The notes: generated by a model not told the origin, from the letters alone. Counted from the first letter of the stretch, positions 23,267-35,804 are shown. The stretch is DNA of 64,000 nucleotides from Epiperipatus broadwayi (GCA_028023455.1 JAQFVV010000013.1:10580579-10644578), one strand, 5' to 3'. Translations and numbers: made by a program.

Positions 23267-23613
23267 GTTGTAATTCGAACCTAAATCGAAAACTTTGCGT
23301 GCGAAAATATATTTGTAAAATAATATAGGCGCTATTGACACCTAACCGCAAAGCTACTTTTTACTTTAAATAGAAAATAAAATTATATTACTCTGCAAGC
23401 ACTTTCATGAGAGCACGTTCATGAGACATACTCTCATCTTCATAGCTCTGGGTGGACTTTGCATAATTTGCATATAATTACTTCATTCAGAGCTATGAAG
23501 ATGAAAGCACATCTCTTGAAAACGCTTGCAGAGTAATATAATTTTATTTTGTATTTAAAGTAAAAAATAGCTTTGCGGTCAGGTGCCAATAGCGCCTATA
23601 TTATTTCACAAAT
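23267..23613. mobile_element. Foldback element with 12 bp TSD and 44 nt tail
   Basis: ATTAACATGATC flanks it at 23255-23266 and 23614-23625. Arms of about 130 bp (23311-23445 and 23485-23613) begin TTTGTAAAATAATATAGGCG and end CGCCTATATTATTTCACAAA. The unpaired tail (23267-23310) is on the left, so the element is in minus orientation. Near the loop, TATGAAGATGA...TCTC...GAAAACG (right) and the equivalent on the other arm resemble a decayed hammerhead core (TGAAGA, stem II, GAAA), with C3 lost. Confidence 0.8.
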
Positions 23614-23629
23614 ATTAACATGATCATAA

Positions 23630-25370
23630 CACTGGGAAGCACTTAGATATACACATTATACATAACTGAAAAATCTGTCCATCTACAATTTTAATACTTC
23701 GTATATGATAGTCACTATACTTTTTTTTTTTGTAATAGTCACTATAGGACCTACAAATTACAAAGTTTTGTAACAAAAAACAAAATGTAGTTATATTTAG
23801 CAAGTGATAAATTGTTTTATTTTTTTATTTTCGCAAAAGATGTACATATGCAACTCCAGAGTCTTGTGCTGTCACACCATGTACATCACATTTAGGCCAG
23901 TTCTGTTTATTAGTGTTAATATACTAACACCATCCAAGAAGTGTTAAAAGCTTTATTTCTCTGAACTTTGTACATCGAACGTTAATACCAGCGGGGAAGC
24001 TATCATGAAGCAAAGCAAGGCAATGTATATGGGATCCTTAGGTTTTAAGATACTTTTGCTTTACATATATTCAAAAAAGTCTTAAATTATATACATTATA
24101 AATATTAAAATGGCCATTGACAAACTGGATACAAGAATCATTGTTTAAGTCAAATTTTTCCTCTTATCATTAGCTAGAAATTTTAAAAGTAGAAGAAAAG
24201 TTAAATTTATAGAGAATCCAATAACCTGCTGCCTTCTTTCATTCATTATATATATATTAAAGGATTTTGATATATAAATGTGTATGTGCATGTGATGCTT
24301 TTTTTATTTATTGTTTACACATTATAGCAATTATGTACATAATCGGTAGTCAGTTAAGTGGACAGAAAATAGATAGATAATACATTATTACATAAAATAA
24401 ATAGATAATGCTAGCAAACTAATAATAAAACATTAAAATAATATTTTATCATGATCAAAATTTTATTGGTTTAAGACCATCTGCTCCGCTATAGTTTTCT
24501 ACAAAAAGTATTAAACTTTATGAATAATTAATTTCCAATTCTATTCTGTAAAAAAAATAGAGAGAGAAAAAAAATGGAAAGCTTTTCATTCACTAAAAGC
24601 TAATATATTGCAAATGAATAGTGAAAATCCACAATTCTCTATCTGCTATTTGTCTTTGCAGTGATTTGTCCTTCTCTTAGCCAAAGGCACTAAATGGAAT
24701 CGCGATGATTTATTGACGCTTCTTTTAGCACACAAAATTAAATCTAACAATTTAGATATTCTTTTTAATATATATATATAAGTAAAACAATTTTGATAAA
24801 ACTATGAATTGCGTACATATATATGCAATAATGTACAAGTAAAATTTAACAATCGTTTAGCTAAAAAATAACAACAAGAACATATATATTATAAACTTTA
24901 TTAATTTATTACAGCTTAAAATATATAAAATTTTAAACAGTTTTAATATTTATATTCGCTGTTTTTTGTTTTGTAAATTCATAAATATACTGATTAGCAT
25001 AAAACGTTTTGATTACTTGGAGCGTTTTCATATTCCTAGAAATCTGATTACTTATAATTAGACAAAATGGAGGTGCATGCCAATTATGTTTAACCCCCAC
25101 CATAATTTTATCCAAGAGCAAACAACCCGGATGCTTTGTTGTATATCATCAGCTCGAGTTTTTTTAAACGCATAAATATCTGTCTAGAATAATTAAGACA
25201 CAATGCATAATTGCTTCTAATATACATGATTAATCCCAAAAGTGTGGTATGTGTATCAAGTGCCAAATTAAATAGGCCCTAAATTGAAGCAATATATTGG
25301 AAATTAATACAATTTATTTTATTTACAAATATTTTTATTACATTTATTGCTTTGTTCAGTAGACTATTTT
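23630..25370. other. AT-rich spacer, no gene recognised
   Basis: A few more complex segments (23850-24020) have no counterpart I can see here. Minus frame 24933-25121 carries no known motif. Confidence 0.5.
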
Positions 25371-25386
25371 TAAATAAGCCTTTTTA

Positions 25387-26133
25387 AAATAAATTGAGAT
25401 ACTGCCAAATCTCACTGCGCTCGTTACAATACCTATCCGATCGCCAATCAGATGACATGATAGCTGTTCAAATGACAATCAAACCCAAACACACAACAAA
25501 GATTTTACAAAAAAAAGCTGGCCACTCTTCCCTCAACTTTTCTTTCTATATATCTAAGCCAGTCTTAAGTATTTAGGTTTGAAAGCTCGAAGCTTTAAAT
25601 ATCTTCACAAATAACTCACTGAGTCTAAATCGTAAACATACAACACGAAATCCTATGATTTACTAGGATTGGCTGTCAGATAGGTATTGTAATGAGTGCA
25701 GTGAGATTTGGCAGTATCTCAATTTATTTCAATTTTCAACTATCTGTGCTTCACAAATTAAAATATTATTTACATATTTTACTGCTTGTTATGTATTCTA
25801 AAAACTACTACATAGTAAATCATAAGATTTTGCAATGTATGTTTATGATTTAGACTCAGTGAGTAATTTGTGAAGATATTTAAAGCTTCAAGCTTTCAAA
25901 CCAAAATACTTATGACTGGCTTAGATATATAAAAAGAAAAGTTGAGAGAAGGGTGGTTGCCCTTTTCTCATAAAATCTTTGTTGTGTGTTTGGGTTTGAT
26001 TGTCATTTGAACAGCTATCATGTCATCTGATTGGCTGTCAGATAGGCATTGTAATGAGCACAGTGAGATTTGGCAGTATCTCAATTTATTTCAATTTTCA
26101 ACTATCTGCGCTTCGCAAATTAAAATATTATTT
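25387..26133. mobile_element. Complex foldback element with 13 bp TSD and nested direct repeat
   Basis: ATAAGCCTTTTTA lies at 25374-25386 and 26134-26146. The left part (25387-25665) is the inverse of about 25810-26098. Between them, 25668-25775 is a direct copy of the element's last 105 bp (26029-26133: GGCTGTCAGATAGG...ATTAAAATATTATTT). The right end carries a 35-42 nt tail that is absent from the inverted arm. TGTGAAGATATTTAAAGCTT...CTTTCAAACC in each arm has the spacing of a hammerhead, with two core changes. No ORF of note. Confidence 0.8.
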
Positions 26134-26149
26134 ATAAGCCTTTTTATTT

Positions 26150-28550
26150 ATATTAAATTGTGCACTTTACAAGGTTTGCTTTAATTGCCAAAATTTATCC
26201 ACCAGACTCTGCTAATATAGTGTACAGTCTACCACATTTATTGATCTATATGGTGCTTATCACAGCAATATCCATAATCACAGAATTGCAGTAAAAACAA
26301 TTTATTTACCAAAACAACATTAAGATTTTAACAATAAAAAAGAGACATCACTGGCAAATAAAATGTCTGGAAAATTGCAAATCTATAACAAATATTTACA
26401 TTTTTTTATGAATTTACAATATTGTATTTAGCCTTGAATTCATGGCTACATGAAGATATTAAATATGGCTAATTTTTATTTAATACACATTTTGTACATG
26501 GGTTATATTTTTATTTTTTTAATTTAATAAACAATTTTAATTGCAAAATATATTTTATTCATTTTATTTGATAATAGCAAATTCAAAAATATTTATGGAC
26601 TTTGTAAATTCAAAAATAGAAATCTTCATTATAGATTTCATTTCTGAATATAATTTATTTGTTATTGATTGTAATTTTTGTTAAATAATTAATATTGTTT
26701 TGATAAATAAATTATTTTTATTGCAAAATATATTATTATTTGATTTAATTTAATATATTCTTATAATCATAAATTAAATAATAAATACAGAATTTATTAT
26801 TATTAATTAGTTTTTTTTTTTTGCTTGTGGTATTACCTAGCTCCATCAAGTGGATACATTTTTCACTATATTAGTACCAAATATTTTTATAAACAAGTTT
26901 CTTAGGTAAAATATTTATATGCTATTTCAAGTAATAAATGAGTAAAACATTTTTTTAAAACTTTGATGTTTAATTTTTAGTAAACTTATATATCACTAAC
27001 TAGTTGTCAATGAATCATTGTATAGATGCTCAGTGAATAAAAGTGTTTTAGAGAATTTTTATTAAATTATAAAAAAATTATAAATATAAAATTATTTTTA
27101 ATATACATATAAATTAGACAATGATTTTATAAATGTATTACATTATGTATTTTCAAATTGGTTTAAAAAGTTACTTTTTTCTCTTTAATATTCATTTCAA
27201 AATTGAATAATTATCCAACTTAGATATAAAAATGAACAGACATTTACATCTTTTATTTATCAACAGCAAGCAAACTTTACTAATACCTAAATTTATAATT
27301 ATATATTAAGGCTATTTGCATCATTTAGTTCAAATTGTTAAATATTTCTTTAAAAATTCATACTTTACATTTTTCCAAATACATTCAGTTGTTTATATAT
27401 TATATGAGTAGTTCCTATTTGAAAAAAATAATTAAATGCTTCTCAGATGTCGATAGTAAATAATTCCAAAGTCAATTTAGTGTAGTAAACCATAATGTTA
27501 AAAAACAACTTATTAATCTTTTTTCTTTTTTTAAAAAAGGCAGAAATTAAGAAAATCTTCATAGATAATTATACAAAAGTTCTAATGGTTATTTTTTGGA
27601 AGAATTCCTAATTGATAAAAACATCATCTTAAATTCAGTATTCCTGATTCTAAACATTGTTAGTTTCAATCCCTGGATTAAACTATCACTAGTCAAGCCA
27701 GAAATGCATTAAAAGAGATGAAACTATCATTCTAAATATTGTATTTTTTCATAATCTGTGTATAACAATGGGAAAAAATTATATTTTTTATTTAATAACA
27801 CTATAAGTGGTCTAGTTGTGGAAATCCATCATGCTTGAAAATTCACTTGCTTTCTTGTCCTTAAAGAAGTGAAAAAATGGGGGAAAAAATCAATAGAATT
27901 TTCATAGCATATATACCATATAGTACTAAATCATTCACACACTTTACTACTGTTACACAATGCTTTATTTACCATCCTCTTTTACAGTTTATAGTTTCAC
28001 TAGCCCCACTAATCTTCTTCAAAACTTTTATATATCTCCTAACTTCAACTTCTCTAGAAAGAGCGGTTATTGTACTTCTTGAAGAATTCTCATGGATAAG
28101 CATAAATGTTTTAAACCAATGTCACATTTTTATTTGTGTGTGCTGATTGTATTTTTTTAAAATTTATACAAAAAGAATTAGTTTATATTTTAAACTCTTT
28201 GCTCATGAAGCTTTCATTTTATGAAATAGAAAAAGATTTTATCATGTTGTTTTATAATTGATCGATTATGAATATTAAGAATAAATATGTGTAGATTTGG
28301 CCACTATAACTACATTTATTTGTTTACTTTTAACAATTATGTATATATCAAATTGTATATTTTTGTGCACATGTCTTTACACTTTGTTGAAAGAGTAATA
28401 AAGGATTCTATGTTCTCTATGATAAGATTAAATAGCTAAAACAATATTTATTGTTAATTTGTGGATTTATCATTGTCTTTTTTTTTTAAAAAAAAACTGA
28501 TATTATTGTAACAAGTAGAAAGAAATTGTTGTAAAGTTTTGAGATATTTC
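26150..28550. other. Very AT-rich sequence, no gene recognised
   Basis: Runs of A/T dominate, especially 26450-27450. The 89-codon plus frame at 27877-28146 shows no recognisable domain and no good coding bias. I do not call it a gene. Confidence 0.5.
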
Positions 28551-28559
28551 ATAATACAG

Positions 28560-28775
28560 GCAAAATATATTTAAGTGATACAGGTAAGGTAAATTAAATT
28601 TAAACATGAAAATAAAATGGTAAAAAATAAAACTAACCATGAACCACCACCTATAGGTAAATGTACAAGTGACATATATTCACTCTATACAGGAGTTGTA
28701 TATTCACTTATTTAGATAAGATAAATTAAATTTAAACTTGAATAAGAAGTAAAATAATAAAAAATAAAAGTAATC
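28560..28775. repeat. Imperfect direct repeat, about 145 bp spacing
   Basis: The block AAATTAAATTTAAAC followed by TGAA...AATAAAA and AAAAATAAAA, then CATGAA, occurs at about 28590-28645 and about 28725-28780. Nature unknown. AT-rich, so weak. Confidence 0.45.
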
Positions 28776-29186
28776 ATGAAATTCAGAAATTATAGGGATT
28801 CAATATGTTACTCTCCCCCAGTGAAAAAGATAGAATTACATTCCAATTACATTTTAAATTTTGCAGTAAATGTAACAACAAATTATATGGAAATGTTGGA
28901 TGAATAAACAAGAGATAGGGATTTTATGTACAAACCTTCCTGTATCCATTGATTATGAAAGTTTGCACTTGGTGGCACTACTGCATGGGGAGTTTGGTGC
29001 TCTTATTAGTTTGTAAAATTGTTAAAAAAGTAATTCTTTACAAATATGACTTGTGAATTATTGTACTTGGTCTGAATTACTCCATGAATAAATATAAAGT
29101 TATATGTATAAGACAAGATATTAGAGTGAAAGATGAATGAAAGTTATCATCTTCTTAAATCAATTATCCAACTATAACTCTAAAGA

Positions 29187-29745
29187 ACAAAGAGCTTTAT
29201 TAATTGCTCAACAAAAATGCTAAGCAAGAGAAAGCATTTTAAATATCTCTATTCTGAAATCCAACCCCCATCCCCTGACCATGGTTTCATGCTTATGGCA
29301 CTCCTCTGAGAGGCACTAGGGTAGCTTCAGATACTAGATCTAAAAACACCAACCCAAAGCGAGCATTTATCTAAGAGTTGACTATTGAGTAGAAAATCTG
29401 AAGTTTTCAGACACCTATATATCTTCAAACCCAGCTATCTAACTCAAATAGCTATTTGGGGCTGAGAGATCTTCAGCCAAATCATATATCTGGCTTTGGG
29501 TTGGTGTTTTTAGATCTAGTATCTGAAGCTATCCTAGCGCCTCTCTGAGGAGTGCCATAAACATGAAACCATGGTCAGGGGAAGGGGGTTGGTTTTCAGA
29601 ATAGAGATATTTTAAATGCTTTCTCTTGCTTAGCATTTATCTCAAAGCTTGTTGAGCAATTAGCAAAGCTCTTTGTTTATATCCTGCAAGCTTAATAAAA
29701 AAGAAGTGGAGTCATGTGATATATGACTCTATTTTTTATTTTTAT
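29187..29745. mobile_element. Hammerhead foldback element with perfect 14 bp TSD
   Basis: TATAACTCTAAAGA flanks it (29173-29186 and 29746-29759). Arms of about 170 bp: ACAAAGAGCTTTATTAATTG at the left and its inverse ending about 29672 at the right. The right end continues for about 65 nt as an unpaired tail that ends GGAGTCATGTGATATATGAC plus T-rich DNA, the same 3' end as at 1113-1364 and 11036-11144. Both arms carry hammerhead sequences. The right-arm copy has an intact core. The left-arm copy (about 29280-29315, minus) has the core changed to CAGAGGA. Confidence 0.88.
29540..29581 (+). ncRNA. Type I hammerhead ribozyme, intact core
   Basis: Stem I CCTCT (29540-29544) with AGGGG (29577-29581), including one G-U pair. 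CTGAGGA is at 29545-29551. Stem II GTGCCATAAACAT (29552-29564) has three pairs and a seven-base loop. GAAA is at 29565-29568. Stem III ACCATGGT is self-complementary (29568-29575). The triplet is GTC with cleavage after C29576. The core is complete. The short stems suggest modest monomer activity. Confidence 0.85.
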
Positions 29746-29759
29746 TATAACTCTAAAGA

Positions 29760-30700
29760 TTTTAACAAAGTTAATCATCATTATTTTTAGGTACATTGTA
29801 TATAATTTGGCTATAATTCTACATGTAAGTTTTGAAGGTTAAACTTTTATAATTTAATTACAAAACAATATAACTTGCCAAAAAGCTCTAATGTTTAGGT
29901 TATTTTAAAATTCCAATAAGGTTTTCATTAAATTAATAAATATAAGTTATTAAAATGAAGTTTTTGCTTATATTCCATTTTACTATTTTTGAACAATTTA
30001 AATTTTTGTGTTATCAACTTTCTTTTTCTCATACTTTTTTTATATATTTATACAAATATGCATAATGATAAACTGAAATTATACAACAAATTTCTGAACA
30101 ACTTGTATTTTAAATTACCAGACAAAGACATCATCTAGTTTTAGTCATAATTTATAAATGGAAGATAAAAATGAATTCAATCTTTTTTCTATCATTGAAG
30201 CTTCTAAATAAATCACAAATCAAACCATAACAACAATAAGGAATAAATTTAAGATATAGATTGTTCTGTAATTTGTTATATAATATTAGTTTAATAATAT
30301 GCATAAATTGTATTTCTTGTATAATAGTTTTCAAGATTATTAAAAGAACTAGCAAATATATTTGCTTTATAAATAAAAATCTAAATTGTGTGAAGTGAAA
30401 CTGTGATAATATGTCAGTGATTCAAAACTTATTTTTATTAATATTATTGTCTAAATTATAATCATTTTAAAGCAAAAAGAATAGAAAAAAGAATAACTCT
30501 TTTTTTTATTATTGTAAAATAATGACTTTAACTCTAGATGGCATGCTTAATTGGTAATTTTAAATATAGACTATTTTATCATTTGATATACATATAGTCA
30601 GTAATCACATATGCAGACATTATACATAATTATTAATTAATCTCAATGATCTCTTGAAGTGCATATATTAAATATTCAAAATAAAACAGATCAACCTCTT
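29760..30700. other. AT-rich spacer, no gene recognised
   Basis: No structured element seen. The 67-codon minus frame at 30152-30355 shows no motif. Confidence 0.5.
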
Positions 30701-30716
30701 GTGTATATATATATAT

Positions 30717-32821
30717 TGTAACGAGCACATACAACGTTACATTATTTTTTATTAGTAAACATAAAAAAAATAAACTTTTTTTTTAAGAATAAAAAATTGA
30801 AAATTAAAATTTTATACTAAACTCGTATCTATATAAAATCGCACAGATGAAAAAAATTATTAAAATAAAACTTTATTAAAAATAGAAAAGGTATTGTAAA
30901 AGCAAAAACTTAAAAAAGATTTAGAGATAAAAATATATCTTTAAGTTTGAAAACAAATTAATTAATGTTATTGAAAAATGGAAATGATTATTTTAATTAG
31001 TCAGTGTAAACTAGCCTTGGGCATTTAAATGTATAAGCAATGGTCAGATAGGAGAGAAAAACAATGAAATTGGACCTCAGCAAAAGGACCATCACATCAA
31101 TGACGTAATGTCCATTGGATCCTTAAGTTATGTATAAAAGAAAAAATTTGGAAATAAAAAGAAATTTTGGTTTAATTAATTAGAAGACAGAGATGTGTTA
31201 AGTCAGAGAGTTGGAGGTGAAGGGATTGAAAGACACACTTTCAATTCCTTCAGTTGTTATAAAAAAAAGAAATGAAACATCGCTTTTCTTATACTGAGGA
31301 CAACAGGATCATCGGGGGATTTAACGTGGATTCCAAGTGGCATGCAATGGATAAAGAGGAACATTTTAAAAATCGTAAGAACTTTAAAAACATTTTGAAA
31401 CACTAAGAACTTTAAAATATAAACTTTCTCAGTATTTAATTTATAAGAAATAGAATCCTATCTGACCAATGTTATTTATTAATTAGTTATAATTTTATTT
31501 AATGTATTTCTTTTGTAAAATCATTTCCATTTATTTATTTATTTGTTCTTTAAGTTTTATTATGATTTCTGTTTTTCGTTAAACTAATAATATAAATGTT
31601 AAACTTAAATCGGGCGTGAATGGCTATATAGATTTGTAAAGTTATATTAGAGGAGGGTAATCTTAGGTTATTTGTTTCGTAGTTAAATTGGGTTAATGGA
31701 TTGGATATATTGGTGTAATTAGTAGATGTAGTACGAGATTCGCTATGGGCAGAATCGCTTTATATGCCGCACACTTCCTTTTTGGCCTATGGAATGCAAT
31801 TCGTAAGTTGGCAAAATGACCGCAGTCCTTTCCTATGGAGTTTTTTTTTATTGCTCTTCTTGTCAGATAGATGTAGTATTCCTATCTGATGAGAGGCAAT
31901 TTCTTCTCTTAACCTTTTGTGCTGCCGTATTTCATATTACATTGAATGCATCGATATATCAGATGAATTGACGTTAGTTTGACTGCGAACTTTTGGCCTA
32001 AGGTTAAATAAGGATAGAATATTTTCTTTCAAATGCAAATCTATGTAGTCTATTCATACTTGACACTCTAAATAAAAATGCATTAAATTTAAGTTGGGTA
32101 TGGACGTTGCATGGATTCATTATCGGTTAATTATGTTTTTGGTTTTCATATTTGATCAAAATATATAGACATTCAGTAAATAATGATACCTTATGGTGAG
32201 TATCTAAAATGTATTTATTCAGATGTCTTTTAAGTTATTGGTGTCTCTGCGGTATCTTATGATGAATACCATTGGGTTTCTTATATTCCCTATGCAATTG
32301 ACAGTATCAGTGACTTTGTATTTTGATCATTTATGTTTATTTTGAAATGTTTTTTTACCGTGTAATCTATGTAACCGATCTATACTCAACATTTTAAAAC
32401 AAACTTTTATAAACCCATCTGTGCGAACTTATAATAGTATAAAAATTAAAATGTAAATTAAAATCTAAAAATAAAAGTTAAAAATAATGTTAAATGTTAA
32501 AGTAAACATACTAAAATAATAATGTTAAAATTTTATATATATGTGCGTAAATAAATGTTTGTATGTTAATTACTGGCAGTGGCTTATTTTATTCTTTTTT
32601 TTTTAAATTATTCTTAGATAAGAATTATAAAATATAAATCTCTGCTGTTCCACTGAGCTAGTGACAATGGGCTAATGACCGGCTATCAAAATATATAAAA
32701 TAAAATAAAAATTTTTTTTGACTTACGTATCTGCCTACTTTATAAATTTTTCTAGGTTCAAATGCTTAGATGGTGCCCTGTAGTGCAGATTACATTAAGT
32801 CACTAAATCTGGATCGTTATA
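30717..32821 (+). mobile_element. Solo LTR-like element, TGTAACGA family, full length (2.1 kb)
   Basis: Starts with the palindromic-ended TGTAACGAGCACATACAACG-TTACA and ends ...GGATCGTTATA. TA repeats on both sides prevent a firm TSD call. A CRE-like TGACGTAA (about 31101) precedes a TATA box TGTATAAAAG (31131-31140), and AATAAA sites occur in the 3' half (for example near 32073). The 3' 1.2 kb aligns with 13520-14641 and 17211-18334. The 5' 0.57 kb aligns with the reverse complement of 1-758. No coding potential, so it is a promoter-bearing LTR or a related non-autonomous unit. Confidence 0.75.
31101..31140 (+). promoter_or_regulatory. Putative LTR promoter: CRE-like site and TATA box
   Basis: TGACGTAA about 25-30 bp upstream of TATAAAAG. 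A TATA box also occurs at the equivalent place in copies at 16751-16760 and (minus) 279-289, while the CRE-like site was seen only here. Conservation of the TATA between diverged copies supports its use. The start site is inferred. Confidence 0.55.
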
Positions 32822-32834
32822 ATATATATATATT

Positions 32835-34060
32835 GTAATTGTTGTATTACATGGCACACAATAACATAGTGCATGTAGACAAATATATATAAAGTTGAAA
32901 GAAAAAGTAGAAATAAACACAGACAAACATCTCCCTGAAATAATCATAGTAAAAGATGAAATCATTTTGAATTTAAAAGAAAATTTTATTAGAAATTAAT
33001 TAGCTAAAAAGGTCTACCTAATATTGTATTCTAATTTTGAAATTAAAAACAAACATGTTTTATGTTAAAATAAAAGTAATAATTGTAAAAAAATTTACTA
33101 TCTATTTTTAAAAATCTCTGTAGATCATACTTGTGATAAAATTCGAAAAGTAGCTTTTAATTAAAAGGAATTAAAATCATTAACTTTTTCCAATCAAGAA
33201 AGATAAGAAAAACAGTTTTTAATTAATATATTTTTGTCACCCTACTATTAAAAATGGTGGATATAAAAGCAGATGTAGTTTGTTGTTTTCAGGTCAGTTG
33301 GCCAGAATAGTTTGTTGTAGTTAGCAGTAATTAACTGGCCAGAATAGTTAGTAAAAATTGTTGGTGTTTGGAGAGTTATACAGAGTTCCCATGAAGATTT
33401 AAAGGGGGAAAAGGAGCAAGTCCCACAGCTGCTCTATGGTTCATGGTGGTGGAGTTTGAATTAACATGGAGGAAAATGGGTCAACCTCCAGTTTTATAAC
33501 TACAAATGTGTTCTAGAAAACAGGTTGATAGCCTGAAATCTACCAAATCCTAGACAGAAGGGGAATCACTGCAGATCAACAATTATATGATTATACCTTT
33601 TCCAATGATGACAAGTCAGTCTACCAGCTTGCCCAAAGTCTACCAGTTGATGAAGAATTAGTTTTATGTATGCTGCTTTATCTATTTTTCAGGAACCACA
33701 GATAAACATATGACATTGTATTTATATAAAGTGTGGCTGGTAAGTTCTTTTAAGTAATTCTATAGAATGACATTTTAAAGTAGAAGTAAATAATTTTACT
33801 TAAGTTAAATGTCTAAAAATAAAGATTTGATTCATAGATGATTTTATGTTTGGTTTTTCAAAAGAATAAGTGAAATTTATATATTTTCAATAGGGAAAAA
33901 ACTGTGAAAAGATATTTTAATAATCAAGAATGGTATTATTTTAAATCATTTATTTAAAAAAAGTGAGACATTTTGAATTTAAATATGTTGATAATTAATC
34001 AAACAACAATTATTTGTCAAAAAAAATTGACTTTATTTTTTTTAAAAAAGAAAACTTTTT
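32835..34060. other. Spacer with a more complex segment at 33240-33740
   Basis: 33240-33740 is less AT-rich than its surroundings. It has ATAAAAGCAGATG, a repeated TGGCCAGAATAG (about 33300 and 33340) and mixed-composition DNA reminiscent of an LTR or a retroelement leader, but I recognise no coding motif or matching copy. Confidence 0.4.
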
Positions 34061-34081
34061 GTGAAAGTATTTAATAACTTA

Positions 34082-34694
34082 AACCATTAAGCATTACATG
34101 ATCACTATCTTATACTAGCACATAATTGTTTACAAACAAAGCAAAACTATCCATACGGTATTGCCACCCTGTGCCAACCAGAGTAATCAATGAATGCCAG
34201 AAGGCTTGTGCATAAAATCTCTATCTAATGCCTACTCATCCAATATCCCCAGACTAGAGTGGCAATACTGTATGGAGAGTTTTGCTTTGTTTGTAAACAA
34301 TTAAGTGCTAGTATAAGATAGTGATCATGTGATGCTTAATGGTTTAACACCAATCCTTCCTAATAGGATAGTGGTGACTATGGTTGTTAAAGATCCAAAG
34401 ACACCAAAATGTATGGGTGCTGAACTGAGTTCAGACCCATATGACTATATAAGCTATTGAGCTTAGATTGAAAATGTTTTTGTGTTTTCAAATTTCATTC
34501 TCATAGTTTTGTAGTTAAATAGAGATAAAAAGTGGGTGCTGGAGGATTGCATTAGATCCTAAGATCTAGGTGCAGTGCTCTCAGATCCAAAGCTCCTCAC
34601 TGATAATGGCCACATGCCACAAGCCTTCTGGCATTCATTGATTACTCTGGTTGGCACAGGGTGGCAATACTGTATGGAGAGTTTTGCTTTGTTT
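34082..34694. mobile_element. Three-arm foldback element with perfect 15 bp TSD
   Basis: GTATTTAATAACTTA occurs at 34067-34081 and 34695-34709. Arms of about 88 bp (34079-34166 and 34259-34346; ACCATTAAGCATTACATGAT... and inverse) enclose a 92 bp spacer. A third segment, 34609-34694, is the inverse of about 34142-34225. The unit shares GCTGAACTGAGTTCAGACCC (about 34418) with the retrozyme-like dimer at 47.44 kb. CTCACTGATAATGGCCACAT-GCCACAAGCC (34592-34624) occupies the hammerhead position but has lost two catalytic residues. A 61-codon frame here is not a gene. Confidence 0.82.
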
Positions 34695-34709
34695 GTATTT
34701 AATAACTTA

Positions 34710-35395
34710 TGTATATACACATGTATGAGTAAATTTTATATATATTCAACAAGGAATTAATTTGGAAAAGGATATTTTTAATAACTTTATCATTTTGTCA
34801 AATAAAAATATCATGATATAAATGGCAGTGTGTGCATAAATTGCTAAATGAACACACATATATGTTAAATCTTATCAATTAGGCACTATAAAAAGGAAAA
34901 TGAATGTTTTTTATTATTAAATGACAATTCAAATGTTTAAAGAAATTATTAGACCACATGTCTGTGTGCTGATATATATGGGTTTTATGTAAACCTAGTA
35001 TAGATAAATTTTAAACATTTATGGTATTATTTTTATCACAATTTAAATATGTTTATAAACTATTATGCCACATATCTGTGTGTATATCAATGCTTGTCAG
35101 ACAGACACTTAAATGTAAATTTTAATCATTTATTTTATTATTTTCAATTCAAATATATTCAAAAATTATTAAGCCATATGTCTGTATGCTGACTTTATTT
35201 TTAAGTAAACTTATTGGAACATATATGTAAATCCTAATGTAATAATTTGAATTTTCTATATTAGTCAAAATCAAAAGACTTCTATGTATATAGACATATT
35301 CTAGAGACCTTAACTTCATTTTTTAATTGTTATTAATAAACTTATACATCATTGTTAAAATTATTCCAATGAACTTAATTTTAAATAATTTAGAA
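34710..35395. other. AT-rich spacer with degenerate direct repeats
   Basis: Segments near 34950-34990, 35070-35110 and 35170-35230 share forms of CCACATGTCTGTGTGCTGA and TAAACATTTATGGTATTATTTT, about 110-120 bp apart. This suggests an old tandem repeat. No gene. Confidence 0.5.
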
Positions 35396-35399
35396 TATT

Positions 35400-35800
35400 G
35401 TATGTTGCATCATCTCTTGATCACAATAACAGTTATAGAGCTTATGTTCTCTGAGCTAGATTCATGCATAACAGTCTGATATATAAAAGGGAATGCATAT
35501 TAGTGTATTGTCATCCATTAATGATGATGATGATGGAGGATCATCATCATTTGGTTGTGCAAAGATAATATTGTTTAAAGTTCATGCACTACATTTTATT
35601 TTAATTTAGTTTCTATTAGAATTTAAATTGTAGTGCACTAATGGTACTAAGTAGCCAGAGCATTGATGATGATCAACATATTTTAATATCACACCATTAT
35701 TGCTTTTATGGTTATGTATTCTGGTGGATTAGCACTTAGTTTGTGCATCCAAATTATATTTAAATAATTGCCCCAAGCTGTCAAAGACCCATTTCAAATC
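35400..35800 (-). repeat. Dispersed repeat, inverted relative to about 12130-12510
   Basis: Reverse complement carries CATCATCAATGCTCT, TAGTACCATTAGTGC, ATCTAGCTCAGAG and related blocks in the order seen at 12.1-12.5 kb. An ATGATGATGATGATGG / ATCATCATCAT palindrome lies at about 35520-35552. Confidence 0.65.
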
Positions 35801-35804
35801 TAGT

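Noticed and set aside
27877-28146. 89-codon plus-strand frame
   Set aside because: No domain, AT-driven composition, no supporting signals.
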